60,079 bases of DNA from CAZQYC01 sp043746555. Lineage in GTDB: Bacteria > Pseudomonadota > Gammaproteobacteria > Steroidobacterales > Steroidobacteraceae. The DNA lies in NCBI GenBank assembly GCA_043746555.1, contig JAYTQU010000012.1, positions 1 to 60,079 on the forward strand, written 5' to 3'. The notes beneath the pieces are model-generated. The model saw nothing but the letters and a program-made list of their open reading frames with translations, searched no databases and had not been told where the DNA came from. Both the position numbers and the translations under genes were made by a program. Positions 19,174 through 27,112 of this stretch are shown one piece after another (within the stretch, counting starts at the first letter, position 1; each line of letters opens with the position of its first letter).

Positions 19174-19938
19174 TCAAGCGACCTTTCCGATCCACACCGC
19201 TTTCGCGTAGGCGCAAAGTTCATTTGACTGATTGAACAACGCTGTCCCCGCGAAGTATTTCTTTCCTTCGCTCCCCATCGTCCAACCGACCACCACGCAA
19301 CGCTCGCCGGCACGAATGTCTTTTTCGATACGAGCCGTCAATCGCCCCAACATTCCCGTTTGCGTGCCGCGCGCGCGCCATGCCATTTGGCCGGGGCAAT
19401 CGAGTGCAGTCCAAATAAATTCCGGTTTCACCAATCCGTGTTCGTCGGTAAAGCATTCGTTTGCGATCCACGCTGCAGCCACCTGTTCATTATTGTTCAC
19501 TGGCGCGGAATAAACGTGCAGTCCCTCCGTGGGCGACAACTCTGCGCCACAACAAAAGCAAATCGGATGTACGCCGCGCATCGGCTTGTGAAATAGGTGA
19601 TTTAAGCAAAGAGGAAACGAATACGATTGCTCGCGTACCGCCATCGCCTCGTTCAATGTGGTCGGCGTTGGCGCTTCAATTTGTAACGTCACGATCTTCG
19701 CTTCTGCGGTGAGCTTGTCGCCATGTTCGACGGTCAGCGATTGATTGTCGCGAAGAATCGTCATCGATTGATCGAGCGGTATCGGCGCGCGTAGCGTCAC
19801 TTCCACTGCTTTTCCATCCGGTAAGTTATGTGCACCGTCGGTCAACGCGCTCGCGACGACTCCAGAGACATACCCACCATTGCCCGAGTTTGGCGGGCCG
19901 CGAAATTTCTCGGCAATGAAAATGCTGTTGTCTGTCAT
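19174..19938 (-). CDS. Hot-dog-fold (thioesterase-like) protein of unknown function
   Basis: A 254-residue cytoplasmic protein. The N-terminal block FRGPPNSGNGGYVSGVVASAL followed by VEVTLRAPIPLDQSM is the typical helix-strand start of acyl-CoA thioesterase-like hot-dog proteins, and a second half (FIWTALDCPGQMAW, ERCVVVGWTMGSEGKKYFAGTALF) looks like another hot-dog unit. Between them a small cysteine cluster (HPICFCCGAEL) might bind zinc. I do not recognise a named family. It ends 6 bases from the stop of the convergent VOC gene and is divergent from the methyltransferase gene. Confidence 0.7.
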   Translation of the reverse strand: MTDNSIFIAEKFRGPPNSGNGGYVSGVVASALTDGAHNLPDGKAVEVTLRAPIPLDQSMTILRDNQSLTVEHGDKLTAEAKIVTLQIEAPTPTTLNEAMAVREQSYSFPLCLNHLFHKPMRGVHPICFCCGAELSPTEGLHVYSAPVNNNEQVAAAWIANECFTDEHGLVKPEFIWTALDCPGQMAWRARGTQTGMLGRLTARIEKDIRAGERCVVVGWTMGSEGKKYFAGTALFNQSNELCAYAKAVWIGKVA

Positions 19939-19994
19939 GTAAGATGAGGAATACGCTAAATGTTAAATTCAGATCATAACAACGAGCATGCCGC

Positions 19995-20615
19995 ATGGGC
20001 CTTTATAGCGATCGTATCTTTCCGAAGGTTCTCGACTGGGCAATGCGCGCGCCGGAACTGAAACCGCTCCGTGCTCGCACGGTGGAACACACGCACGGCC
20101 GCGTATTGGAAATCGGCTTTGGAGCGGGCCACAACTTGAAGTTCTACCCGACTGCGGTCGAAAAAGTGGTTGCAGTCGACCCGAATCCCGGACTATCGAA
20201 GATGGCTTTGGCGCGTATCGCACGCAATGAAATCAACGTAGAGCATCATCGGATTACCGCCGAGCGCCTACCCTTCGACGCTGCAAGTTTCGATTGCGTC
20301 GTCAGCACACTGACCTTGTGCAGCATCCCGGATGTTGCAGCGGCGCTCAAGGAAGTGCACCGCGTTCTCAAGCCCGGCGGCGATTTCTTTTTTCTAGAAC
20401 ATGGACATTGCCCGGACGTTACCGTGAGCAAGTGGCAGGATCGACTCACGCCCATCTGGAAAATTATTGGCGACGGTTGCCACCTCAACCGCGACATTGA
20501 GGCCTTGGTGCGCGACGCGAACCTCAGCGTGACTGCGATGGAGAATCTCGATTTACCGAAGATGCCGCGCGCTATCGGGTACGCCTATCTAGGTCGAGCC
20601 CAGCGGGACAATTAG
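19995..20615 (+). CDS. Class I SAM-dependent methyltransferase
   Basis: A 206-residue methyltransferase of the UbiE/Methyltransf_11 type. Motif I is VLEIGFGAGHNLKFYP, the acidic residue ending strand 2 is in VVAVDPNPG, motif II is FDCVVSTLTLCSIPDV, and the post-motif block VLKPGGDFFFLEHG is typical. This family resembles small-molecule or phospholipid methyltransferases, including the mammalian METTL7-type proteins, but no substrate can be read from the sequence. The start lies 56 bases from the divergent hot-dog gene. Confidence 0.88.
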   Translation: MGLYSDRIFPKVLDWAMRAPELKPLRARTVEHTHGRVLEIGFGAGHNLKFYPTAVEKVVAVDPNPGLSKMALARIARNEINVEHHRITAERLPFDAASFDCVVSTLTLCSIPDVAAALKEVHRVLKPGGDFFFLEHGHCPDVTVSKWQDRLTPIWKIIGDGCHLNRDIEALVRDANLSVTAMENLDLPKMPRAIGYAYLGRAQRDN

Positions 20616-20859
20616 CGCAATAATTATAAGAGACGGTCGGGCGACGAGTAACGCGATGACTAGTTGAGCAATTGGGTCGACAGATTGGGCCGCCAAATGG
20701 GGCATCGAAGGGCGCGTCGATTATTGACGTGCGAAGGCCGCGCGATCCCGCTATCCTTGCGGCTTCGGCTTGATCCCGTTTCTACTTCACCGCGATTTAC
20801 GGCATTCCCCCATCAGTCTATTTCTGACAAATAGCCTCTCGTCCAACTCAAGGAATTTT

Positions 20860-21552
20860 ATGCGCCGCCTATTACTTGCCTTTGCAATCTTACTGGCCGC
20901 TTCCTGCAACGCCGCGCCTCCGGAACTTAAGACCGACGAGCAAAAGACGTTGTACGTGCTTGGCTATGCGGTCTCCGACAATCTCAAGTCGTTCAACTTG
21001 ACGCCGGCGGAAATCGAAATCGTTAAGGCGGGATTCGCCGATGGCGCCGCGCAGAAGAAGCCGACTGTCGAACCGCAGCCGTTTTATCCGAAGATTCGCG
21101 AATTGCAAACCAGTCGAGTTGCGGCCGTGGCCGCCAAAGAAAAAGAATCAGGCAAGGCTTTCTTGGAAAAGGCGGCGATGGAAAAAGGCGCGACGAAATT
21201 ACCGTCGGGCGTGATTATCACGACGACGAAGGAAGGAACAGGTGCAACACCGGTCGCCACCGATACGGTGAAAGTTCACTATCAAGGCACGCTCACCAAC
21301 GGCAAAGTGTTCGACAGCTCCATTCAACGCGGCGAACCGGCAACGTTTCCGCTTAACGGCGTGATTCCGTGTTGGACCGAGGGCGTGCAAAAAATGAAGG
21401 TGGGCGGAAAGGCAAAACTCGTGTGCCCCGCGGAACTTGCTTATGGCGATCGCGGCGCGCCGCCGGATATCGCGCCAGGCTCGACACTCGTGTTCGAAGT
21501 CGAATTGCTTGATATCGTGAAAGACGCAAAGCCGCCCGGCAAAACTCCGTAA
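20860..21552 (+). CDS. FKBP-type peptidyl-prolyl cis-trans isomerase, probable lipoprotein
   Basis: A 230-residue isomerase of the Mip/FkpA type that helps fold exported proteins. The N-terminus is a signal peptide ending in LLAASC, a plausible lipobox. The FKBP_N dimerisation helices follow (about residues 20-110), then the catalytic domain: VKVHYQGTLTNGKVFDSSIQRGEPATFPLNGVIPCWTEGVQKMKVGGKAKLVCP and AYGDRGAPPDIAPGSTLVFEVELLDI. I start at 20860 because AAGGA lies about 9 bases upstream; the in-frame ATG-like start at 20770 adds a sequence unlike a signal peptide. The SGNH hydrolase gene follows 12 bases later and is probably in the same operon. Confidence 0.93.
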   Translation: MRRLLLAFAILLAASCNAAPPELKTDEQKTLYVLGYAVSDNLKSFNLTPAEIEIVKAGFADGAAQKKPTVEPQPFYPKIRELQTSRVAAVAAKEKESGKAFLEKAAMEKGATKLPSGVIITTTKEGTGATPVATDTVKVHYQGTLTNGKVFDSSIQRGEPATFPLNGVIPCWTEGVQKMKVGGKAKLVCPAELAYGDRGAPPDIAPGSTLVFEVELLDIVKDAKPPGKTP

Positions 21553-21564
21553 AGGAATCGCGAT

Positions 21565-22260
21565 ATGCAGCGACGCACATTACTGGCGAGCTTGTGTCTG
21601 ATTGCAGCGGCGCTAATCGCGCCGCTGCATGCGCAACAATCGACTGCGCCGGCCGCGCAAGTCAATCGCGGCGAACCCAACTTTTCTCGTTGGGAAAAGG
21701 CCATTGCGAAGATCGAGCAAACAAGCCCTCGCGATCCCGGTGGCATTGTGTTTACCGGAAGTTCGTCGATTGCGCGTTGGACAACTCTAGCGCAGGATTT
21801 TCCGACGCTGCCGGTTCGCAATCACGGCTTTGGCGGTTCGATCATCGCCGAAGTCACGCACTTTGCCGATCGCATCATCGTTCCGTACAAGCCACGCATG
21901 GTGGTGTTCTATGCGGGCGACAACGATTTGGGCTTCGGTCGCACGCCGGAGCAAGTGTTAGCGGATTTCAAAACATTCTTTACCACTGTGCGTAAGGCTT
22001 TGCCGAAAACCAAGATCGCATTCATCTCCATTAAGCCAAGCATCTTGCGCAAGAATCTGGTCGAGCAGATGCGCGCGTCGAATCGACTGATTCAGAGTTG
22101 GCTCAAGAAGCAGAAGAACGCCGCTTACATCGACGTCTTCACGCCGATGCTTGACGACAAAGGCGAGATTCGAGCCGACTTGTTCGTTGCGGATAATCTG
22201 CACATGACTCCGACCGGCTATGCAATTTGGACACGCGTTGTCGGACCGTATTTAAAATAG
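21565..22260 (+). CDS. Secreted SGNH/GDSL-type hydrolase
   Basis: A 231-residue protein with a signal peptide (about residues 1-24, ending LHA). The catalytic serine lies in IVFTGSSSIARW (block I), the oxyanion Gly in HGFGGS (block II), Asn in YAGDNDLGFG (block III), and the Asp-His pair in DNLHMTPTGY (block V). SGNH enzymes are esterases or lipases; the form here is close to the platelet-activating-factor acetylhydrolase-like group. It follows the FKBP gene at 12 bases with an AAAGGA ribosome binding site, which suggests coexpression. Confidence 0.9.
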   Translation: MQRRTLLASLCLIAAALIAPLHAQQSTAPAAQVNRGEPNFSRWEKAIAKIEQTSPRDPGGIVFTGSSSIARWTTLAQDFPTLPVRNHGFGGSIIAEVTHFADRIIVPYKPRMVVFYAGDNDLGFGRTPEQVLADFKTFFTTVRKALPKTKIAFISIKPSILRKNLVEQMRASNRLIQSWLKKQKNAAYIDVFTPMLDDKGEIRADLFVADNLHMTPTGYAIWTRVVGPYLK

Positions 22261-22285
22261 TCTTTCACGCGCGGTGCATTCGTCG

Positions 22286-23203
22286 CTACGCCGCCGCGCG
22301 ATTTTCGTTTGTTTCATTCAGCACTTCGCAAACATCCTTAAGCAAATGCGATAGTTCCCCGGTCATCAACCTGAAGTCGGTTGCGAATTTCTCGTCCGCG
22401 TTTAGCTCCACCTCTGCGTCTCGCTCTTCCGCCATCTCTAAAAATTCGACGCGCTTGATTTGCAGCTTGTCGGTCAGCACGAACGAGATGCGGTCGTTCC
22501 ACGTCAGCCCCAGTCGCGTGACGAATTTCCCTGACGACAGGTGCGCTTTGATTTCTTTTGCCTCCAGCGGATGCCGCACATATCGCACAGTCGCTCTGGT
22601 TTTATCGGCCGCTTGCAATTCCAAATCTTGATCGATAGTAAATCGCGATGGCGCGTCGCCGAGCATGAGCCACGCAGCCATTGCGGAGTGCGGTGAGCGT
22701 TCGGTGTCTATCGGGGTAACGGCGAACGATCCAAGCGTGTCGCGCAAGGTTTCCACCAACTCTTCGGCACGCGGCAAACTCGCGGAATCGACGACAAACC
22801 AGCCGTTTTCCGGATCGATCCATGCGCGCATGATCTTGCGCCGAGTCAACGCACGCGCGCGCAGCTCGGTGGTGACGCTCTCCTTGATCTCGCGCAATTG
22901 GCGTCGAGCAACCGGATGACCTTGTTCGCGTTCGAGAACTTTGGCGCGCTCGAGCGTTTCTTGACGGATAATTGAGCTCGGCAATAACTTCTGATTTACA
23001 CCGAGAGCGATTAAGTGTCGGCGACTCACCGTTTGCACTAGGCGCTGATCGTCGGTAGACGACGGTGGCGTCCAACCGCGATTGAACATTTCAAGACTGC
23101 CGCACTCGCGCAGTTTGCGCCCCCAAAGTTGATCTTCCAGATCGGCGGCCGATAATCCCCAGTCCTTTGGGAGACGATAGAAAACCAAATTTTTAAACCA
23201 CAT
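22286..23203 (-). CDS. rdgC: Recombination-associated protein RdgC
   Basis: A 305-residue member of the RdgC family, with the usual N-terminus MWFKNLVFYRL and blocks such as LIALGVNQKLLPSSIIRQ, GRKLRECGS and LTWNDRISFVLTDKLQIKRVEFLE. RdgC forms a ring-shaped dimer around DNA and limits RecA activity, and it is nucleoid-associated. Length is as expected (~300). It is on the minus strand, 25 bases beyond the convergent SGNH gene. Confidence 0.95.
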   Translation of the reverse strand: MWFKNLVFYRLPKDWGLSAADLEDQLWGRKLRECGSLEMFNRGWTPPSSTDDQRLVQTVSRRHLIALGVNQKLLPSSIIRQETLERAKVLEREQGHPVARRQLREIKESVTTELRARALTRRKIMRAWIDPENGWFVVDSASLPRAEELVETLRDTLGSFAVTPIDTERSPHSAMAAWLMLGDAPSRFTIDQDLELQAADKTRATVRYVRHPLEAKEIKAHLSSGKFVTRLGLTWNDRISFVLTDKLQIKRVEFLEMAEERDAEVELNADEKFATDFRLMTGELSHLLKDVCEVLNETNENRAAA

Positions 23204-23333
23204 TGCGAGTCGGCGCCGAAGGAACTGGGCGCGCAGTATATGAAGTGTGCCTCGCTCGACATAGCCTTGTTATTTCATACGCAAGTGTGTAAGCGCTTGC
23301 GTGGCGACGGCGGCCGACGGCAACATGCACCCC

Positions 23334-24109
23334 ATGAACTACATCTATGAAGTGAAGGATGCAATCGCGCTGTCCACGCCGCTCGCCCATGGAATCCACA
23401 GCATCAACACGGCGCTGCGCCAACCGCGCTCATTTGTTGGGCGGTGGAACGTATTCCCACGCTCGTCCCGATGCGGGTGGTGCGAATCACCGTCGATCTG
23501 TTGCGTCCGGTTCCGGTGGCACCGCTTGAAATCAAGGTCGAAGTCGTGCGTGAAGGTCGCAAGATTCAACTCTGTTCGGTGCAGTTATTTGCCGACGGCG
23601 TCGAAGTCACTCGCGCATCCGTGCTCAAGATTCGCGCGACCGAGCTATCGCTGCCGAAGACGGTGATAGAAGAAATCGTCGCCTATCCTGGCCCCGAAGA
23701 GAGTCGCATTCCGAAAAGCGATCCGGAAGGTTCGAATCTCTTTACGACTGGCGTACAGATGCGTGTGGCAAAGGGCGGATTTCGTCAACCCGGTCCCGCC
23801 GCAATTTGGTTTCGCGCCGAGCGACCGATTGTTTCCGGCGAGATCATCTCACCCGTGATGCGCGCTGCGATTGCCGGCGATTTCTGCAACGGTACATCGT
23901 CGTCGCTCGATTTTCGCCAGTGGACGTTCATTAACGCCGACCTCAGCATCAGTCTTGCCCGCATGCCCGTTGGCGAATGGATACTGCTCGATGCGGAAAG
24001 CTACGTCGGATCAAACGGCGCGGGTGTCGCGTTCGCGCGATTGGGCGATACGCAAGGTTACTTCGGCCGTGCCGTGCAGAGTCTGGTGATTGAACCACGC
24101 AAGAGTTAG
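23334..24109 (+). pseudogene. Acyl-CoA thioesterase-family gene interrupted by a frameshift
   Basis: The main open frame (from 23444 GTG) encodes the C-terminal part of a TesB-like thioesterase (RVVRITVDLLRPVPVAPLEIKVEVVREGRKIQL...). The same frame continues upstream without a start to about 23351 and reads RAVHAARPWNPQHQHGAAPTALI, which is the usual N-terminal helix of this family. The natural start MNYIYEVKD (23334) lies in another frame. One extra G near 23361 would give VKDGNRAVHAARPW, so a single-base deletion around 23357-23363 best explains the break. It could be a real pseudogene or a sequencing error. A product from the internal GTG would lack the N-terminal strand and helix. Confidence 0.75.
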
Positions 24110-24117
24110 CGAGAGTT

Positions 24118-26196
24118 TCAGCGCCGGCTCTTGCTACCGCTGTGTGCTTTGTGCGCTCTATTTGCAACGTGTAGTTTGCCTGAGTCTCGCGGTCGATCGG
24201 AACGCGCGGGTCGATCCGCTTTATAACTCTTGAAATGCGCGTGCTTGGGTCGCGGCGCGTCGGCTCGACTGATGCGCAACTCTTGTCCGGCAACGCGAGT
24301 CTTTTGTAGATCGCGAAAAATTTGTTTCGGCATGCCTTCCGGTAAATCGACCAAGCTGTGATCGTCGCGAATATCGACGCGACCGATAAACTTGCCTTCG
24401 AGTCCCGCTTCGTTCGCGAGTGCTCCGACGATGTTGCCGGGCTTCACGCCGTGCACAAGGCCGACTTCGATACGGAATGTCTCTCTCTTGATCTCGGCGT
24501 CGCCGCTATCTTCACGCTGCGCATTACGCGGCGCTGATGGTTCGTCGTCGAGAAACGTCGGCATATCGTCATTTGCGTCATTGGCATTGGGGACAAACTT
24601 CGCCGGGGCTTCGCGCTTTTTGAAATCGGTTCGTTTCGTATCGCGACGTGGACTCTCGGCACGCGGACCTTCCTCTCTCGGCTGTTCACGATGCGGCTGG
24701 TCGTCACGACTTCTGGTTGGCTTGGAATCGTTACGCGCTGTGCGTTCGAACCTTGCCGGACGCGCGCCGCGCTCGCTATCGCGCGCGAATGGAGTCTGGT
24801 TGTCTTTGTTGCTGTCGGTCGCATTCGATCGCCCGTTCTCCAATAACAACGGCGCGCGCCCCTGCGCCATGCTGACCAGCGCGGCTGCAATGTCGAGTGC
24901 GGACGAGCCGCTTTCTTGTTCGAACTGTTCGACCAAGAATCGAAAGCGCTGCGCTTCGCCGCTAGCAATCACTGCTGCGATGCGTTCTTTGAATTTGGCG
25001 ATGCGTTGTTGATTGACCGCTTCCACCGTCGGCATCTGCATGTGCTCAATCGGTTGCCGAGTGGCGCGCTCAATGACGCGCAGCATGTTTCGCTCACGCG
25101 GGGCGATGAAGAGAATCGCTTCGCCGCTACGTCCCGCACGACCGGTGCGACCGATGCGATGCACATACGACTCGGAATCGTATGGCACATCGTAGTTGAT
25201 GACGTGACTGATGCGATCCACATCCAAACCGCGAGCCGCGACATCGGTGGCGACCAAGATGTCGATCTGTCCCGACTTCAATCGTGCGATGGTGCGTTCG
25301 CGAACGTTTTGTGCGATGTCGCCGTTCAAGGCGTCGACCGCGAAGCCGCGCGCGCCGAGTTTCTCGGCGAGTTCAACAGTGGCTTGTTTGGTGCGCGCGA
25401 AAACGAGCATAGCGTCGAATGTTTCGGCTTCGAGAATGCGCGTCAACGCTTCAAGCTTGTTGTGCATGCCGCCGACGATCCAATAGCGCTGGCGGATGTT
25501 GGTCGCCGTGCTGGTCGCACTGCGAATCGTGATTTCCACCGGCGACTGCAAATGTTTTTGGCAGATACGACGAATTTGCTGCGGCATGGTGGCCGAGAAC
25601 AACGCCACTTGTCGTTGCTTTGGGGTTTTTTCGAGAATCCATTCCACGTCATCGATGAATCCCATCTGGAGCATTTCATCCGCTTCATCGAGTACCAGGT
25701 ACGTGAGCGCGCTCACGTCAAGCGTGTTGCGCTTTAGATGATCCATGACTCGGCCGGGCGTGCCGACAACCACATGCACGCCGCGCTTAAGACTTTGCAA
25801 TTGCGGCGTGTAACTTTGCCCGCCGTAGATCGGCAGCACATGAAAGCCGCTGATGTGCGCCGCATATTTTTGAAACGCTTCGGCGACTTGAATGGCGAGT
25901 TCGCGCGTCGGACACAACACCAACGCTTGCGGCGTTTTCTGTTTGATATTGATCCTCGACAGAATTGGCAACGCGAATGCGGCTGTCTTGCCGGTGCCGG
26001 TTTGCGCTTGGCCAAGCACATCTTTTCCGGCGAGCAAAGGTGGAATCGTTTCGGCTTGGATGGGCGATGGCGATTCGTAACCCACATCGGCGAGGGCTTT
26101 AAGCACCGCGTCGCTGAGGTTGAGATCGCGAAACGCGACCTGAGCGGTCAAAGAGTCCTGGGAAGAATCATTGGAAATAGCAGCAGCGGCGCGCAC
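24118..26196 (-). CDS. deaD: DEAD-box ATP-dependent RNA helicase DeaD/CsdA
   Basis: A 692-residue helicase acting in ribosome assembly and mRNA unwinding, often at low temperature. FRDLNLSDAVLKALADVGYESPSPIQAETIP is the Q-motif region, AQTGTGKT motif I, DEADEMLQMGF motif II, SATMPQQI motif III, and HRIGRTGRAGRSG motif VI. After the two RecA-like lobes a charged, probably disordered linker (about residues 455-580) leads to the DbpA/CsdA RNA-binding domain (RIEVGLVHGVKPGNIVGALANEAGL). The C-terminus is basic. The start is a GTG at 26196 with GAGG about 11 bases upstream. It converges with the thioesterase pseudogene, 8 bases apart. Confidence 0.95.
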   Translation of the reverse strand: MRAAAAISNDSSQDSLTAQVAFRDLNLSDAVLKALADVGYESPSPIQAETIPPLLAGKDVLGQAQTGTGKTAAFALPILSRINIKQKTPQALVLCPTRELAIQVAEAFQKYAAHISGFHVLPIYGGQSYTPQLQSLKRGVHVVVGTPGRVMDHLKRNTLDVSALTYLVLDEADEMLQMGFIDDVEWILEKTPKQRQVALFSATMPQQIRRICQKHLQSPVEITIRSATSTATNIRQRYWIVGGMHNKLEALTRILEAETFDAMLVFARTKQATVELAEKLGARGFAVDALNGDIAQNVRERTIARLKSGQIDILVATDVAARGLDVDRISHVINYDVPYDSESYVHRIGRTGRAGRSGEAILFIAPRERNMLRVIERATRQPIEHMQMPTVEAVNQQRIAKFKERIAAVIASGEAQRFRFLVEQFEQESGSSALDIAAALVSMAQGRAPLLLENGRSNATDSNKDNQTPFARDSERGARPARFERTARNDSKPTRSRDDQPHREQPREEGPRAESPRRDTKRTDFKKREAPAKFVPNANDANDDMPTFLDDEPSAPRNAQREDSGDAEIKRETFRIEVGLVHGVKPGNIVGALANEAGLEGKFIGRVDIRDDHSLVDLPEGMPKQIFRDLQKTRVAGQELRISRADAPRPKHAHFKSYKADRPARSDRPRDSGKLHVANRAHKAHSGSKSRR

Positions 26197-26363
26197 TTAA
26201 GCACCTCAAATTCACTTAACGGTGTGAACTGCAAACGCGCGGGGTGCGCCACAGTTGGGGCGCGGGATTCTAACGGTTTGGCCGCCAAATTGCCGAAGTA
26301 TCGGCGCTACTCGCCGCGAACATAATCGCGGCATCATCCGCCTGGAGTTTGGGAAAACGTCAT

Positions 26364-26390
26364 AAAAGAAGGCCGCACGAAGCGGCCTTC
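26364..26390 (-). terminator. Rho-independent terminator for the lysine-rich protein gene
   Basis: A perfect 9-base stem GAAGGCCGC / GCGGCCTTC with a 5-base loop is followed on the minus strand by TTTT. It lies 28 bases beyond the stop codon of the gene at 26418-26810. Confidence 0.8.
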
Positions 26391-26417
26391 TCGCATTGAG
26401 CATTGGCGATGAGCCGA

Positions 26418-26810
26418 TTATTTCGCTGTCTTCGCAACCGCCGCGGTTTTAACAATGGTTTCCTTAGTTGTCGTGTTGGCGGTTTTTTTCGACACTAAAC
26501 CACCCTGCTTAGTCTCGTCCTGCTTTGTTTCGTTGACGGCGCGTGCCTGAGTTTTGGCGTCGACCTTGATCTTGTGGGTGTGTTTTTTCGTCGTGTTTTT
26601 CATATCCTTGGATACTGAAGCGACTGTTGCCTTTTTGCTACCTGTCGATCCTGGCGTCTTCGATGTCGCGACGACTTGTTCCGACTTGGCTGGAACGGTA
26701 TGCGTCATCGCTTTATGTACTGGTTTCACAGTCGCGGCAGTCTGGGCCATCGAGGCGGATGCGAAAACGCTGCTGGCAAGAATGGCGAAAGAAATGTTGG
26801 CAATACTCAT
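26418..26810 (-). CDS. Secreted Lys/Thr/Ala-rich low-complexity protein
   Basis: A 130-residue protein with a clear signal peptide (MSIANISFAILASSVFASASMAQ). The mature part is very rich in Lys, Thr, Ala and Val with scattered His, has no aromatic residues, and is probably unfolded. It resembles histone-like or acid-shock periplasmic proteins in composition only. I chose the ATG at 26810 because AGGAG lies about 8 bases upstream; the longer open frame to 27074 is unlikely. The gene has its own terminator, so it is monocistronic. The 250 bases upstream hold only its promoter region, with nothing recognisable. Confidence 0.75.
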   Translation of the reverse strand: MSIANISFAILASSVFASASMAQTAATVKPVHKAMTHTVPAKSEQVVATSKTPGSTGSKKATVASVSKDMKNTTKKHTHKIKVDAKTQARAVNETKQDETKQGGLVSKKTANTTTKETIVKTAAVAKTAK

Positions 26811-27062
26811 GAGGAATCTCCTACTAAGAAATTGATTGATGGCTTTTGCTGCTCGGCGAACAACGGTGATCGCTTGGAGATAGCTTGCAAGAATGGAGAT
26901 GAATGAAATATGAAGCGCGGGCCGCAAACGACGATTCTCGCAGCAATGCGGTCGTTTCGTCGCCATGCAGCATCGCTGTGCTTGCGCATCGCCCCTATCG
27001 CGGACGTCGAAGATGTGCAAATGGAAACGATTTGGAAACGGCACCCGATCAGGCGCACCAAT

Positions 27063-27090
27063 AAAAAAGCCCACGCATGCGCGCGGGCTT
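27063..27090 (-). terminator. Rho-independent terminator for the DUF4382 lipoprotein gene
   Basis: On the minus strand AAGCCC and GGGCTT form a stem with an inner CGC/GCG pair, followed by TTTTTT. It starts 22 bases after the stop of the gene at 27113-29029. Confidence 0.8.
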
Positions 27091-27112
27091 CTTGGAGGGG
27101 GATCGAATTCGA

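Noticed and set aside
27100..27112. Shared 12-mer GGGGATCGAATT at about 27103 and 57447
   Set aside because: Flanking bases differ completely, so it is probably coincidence.
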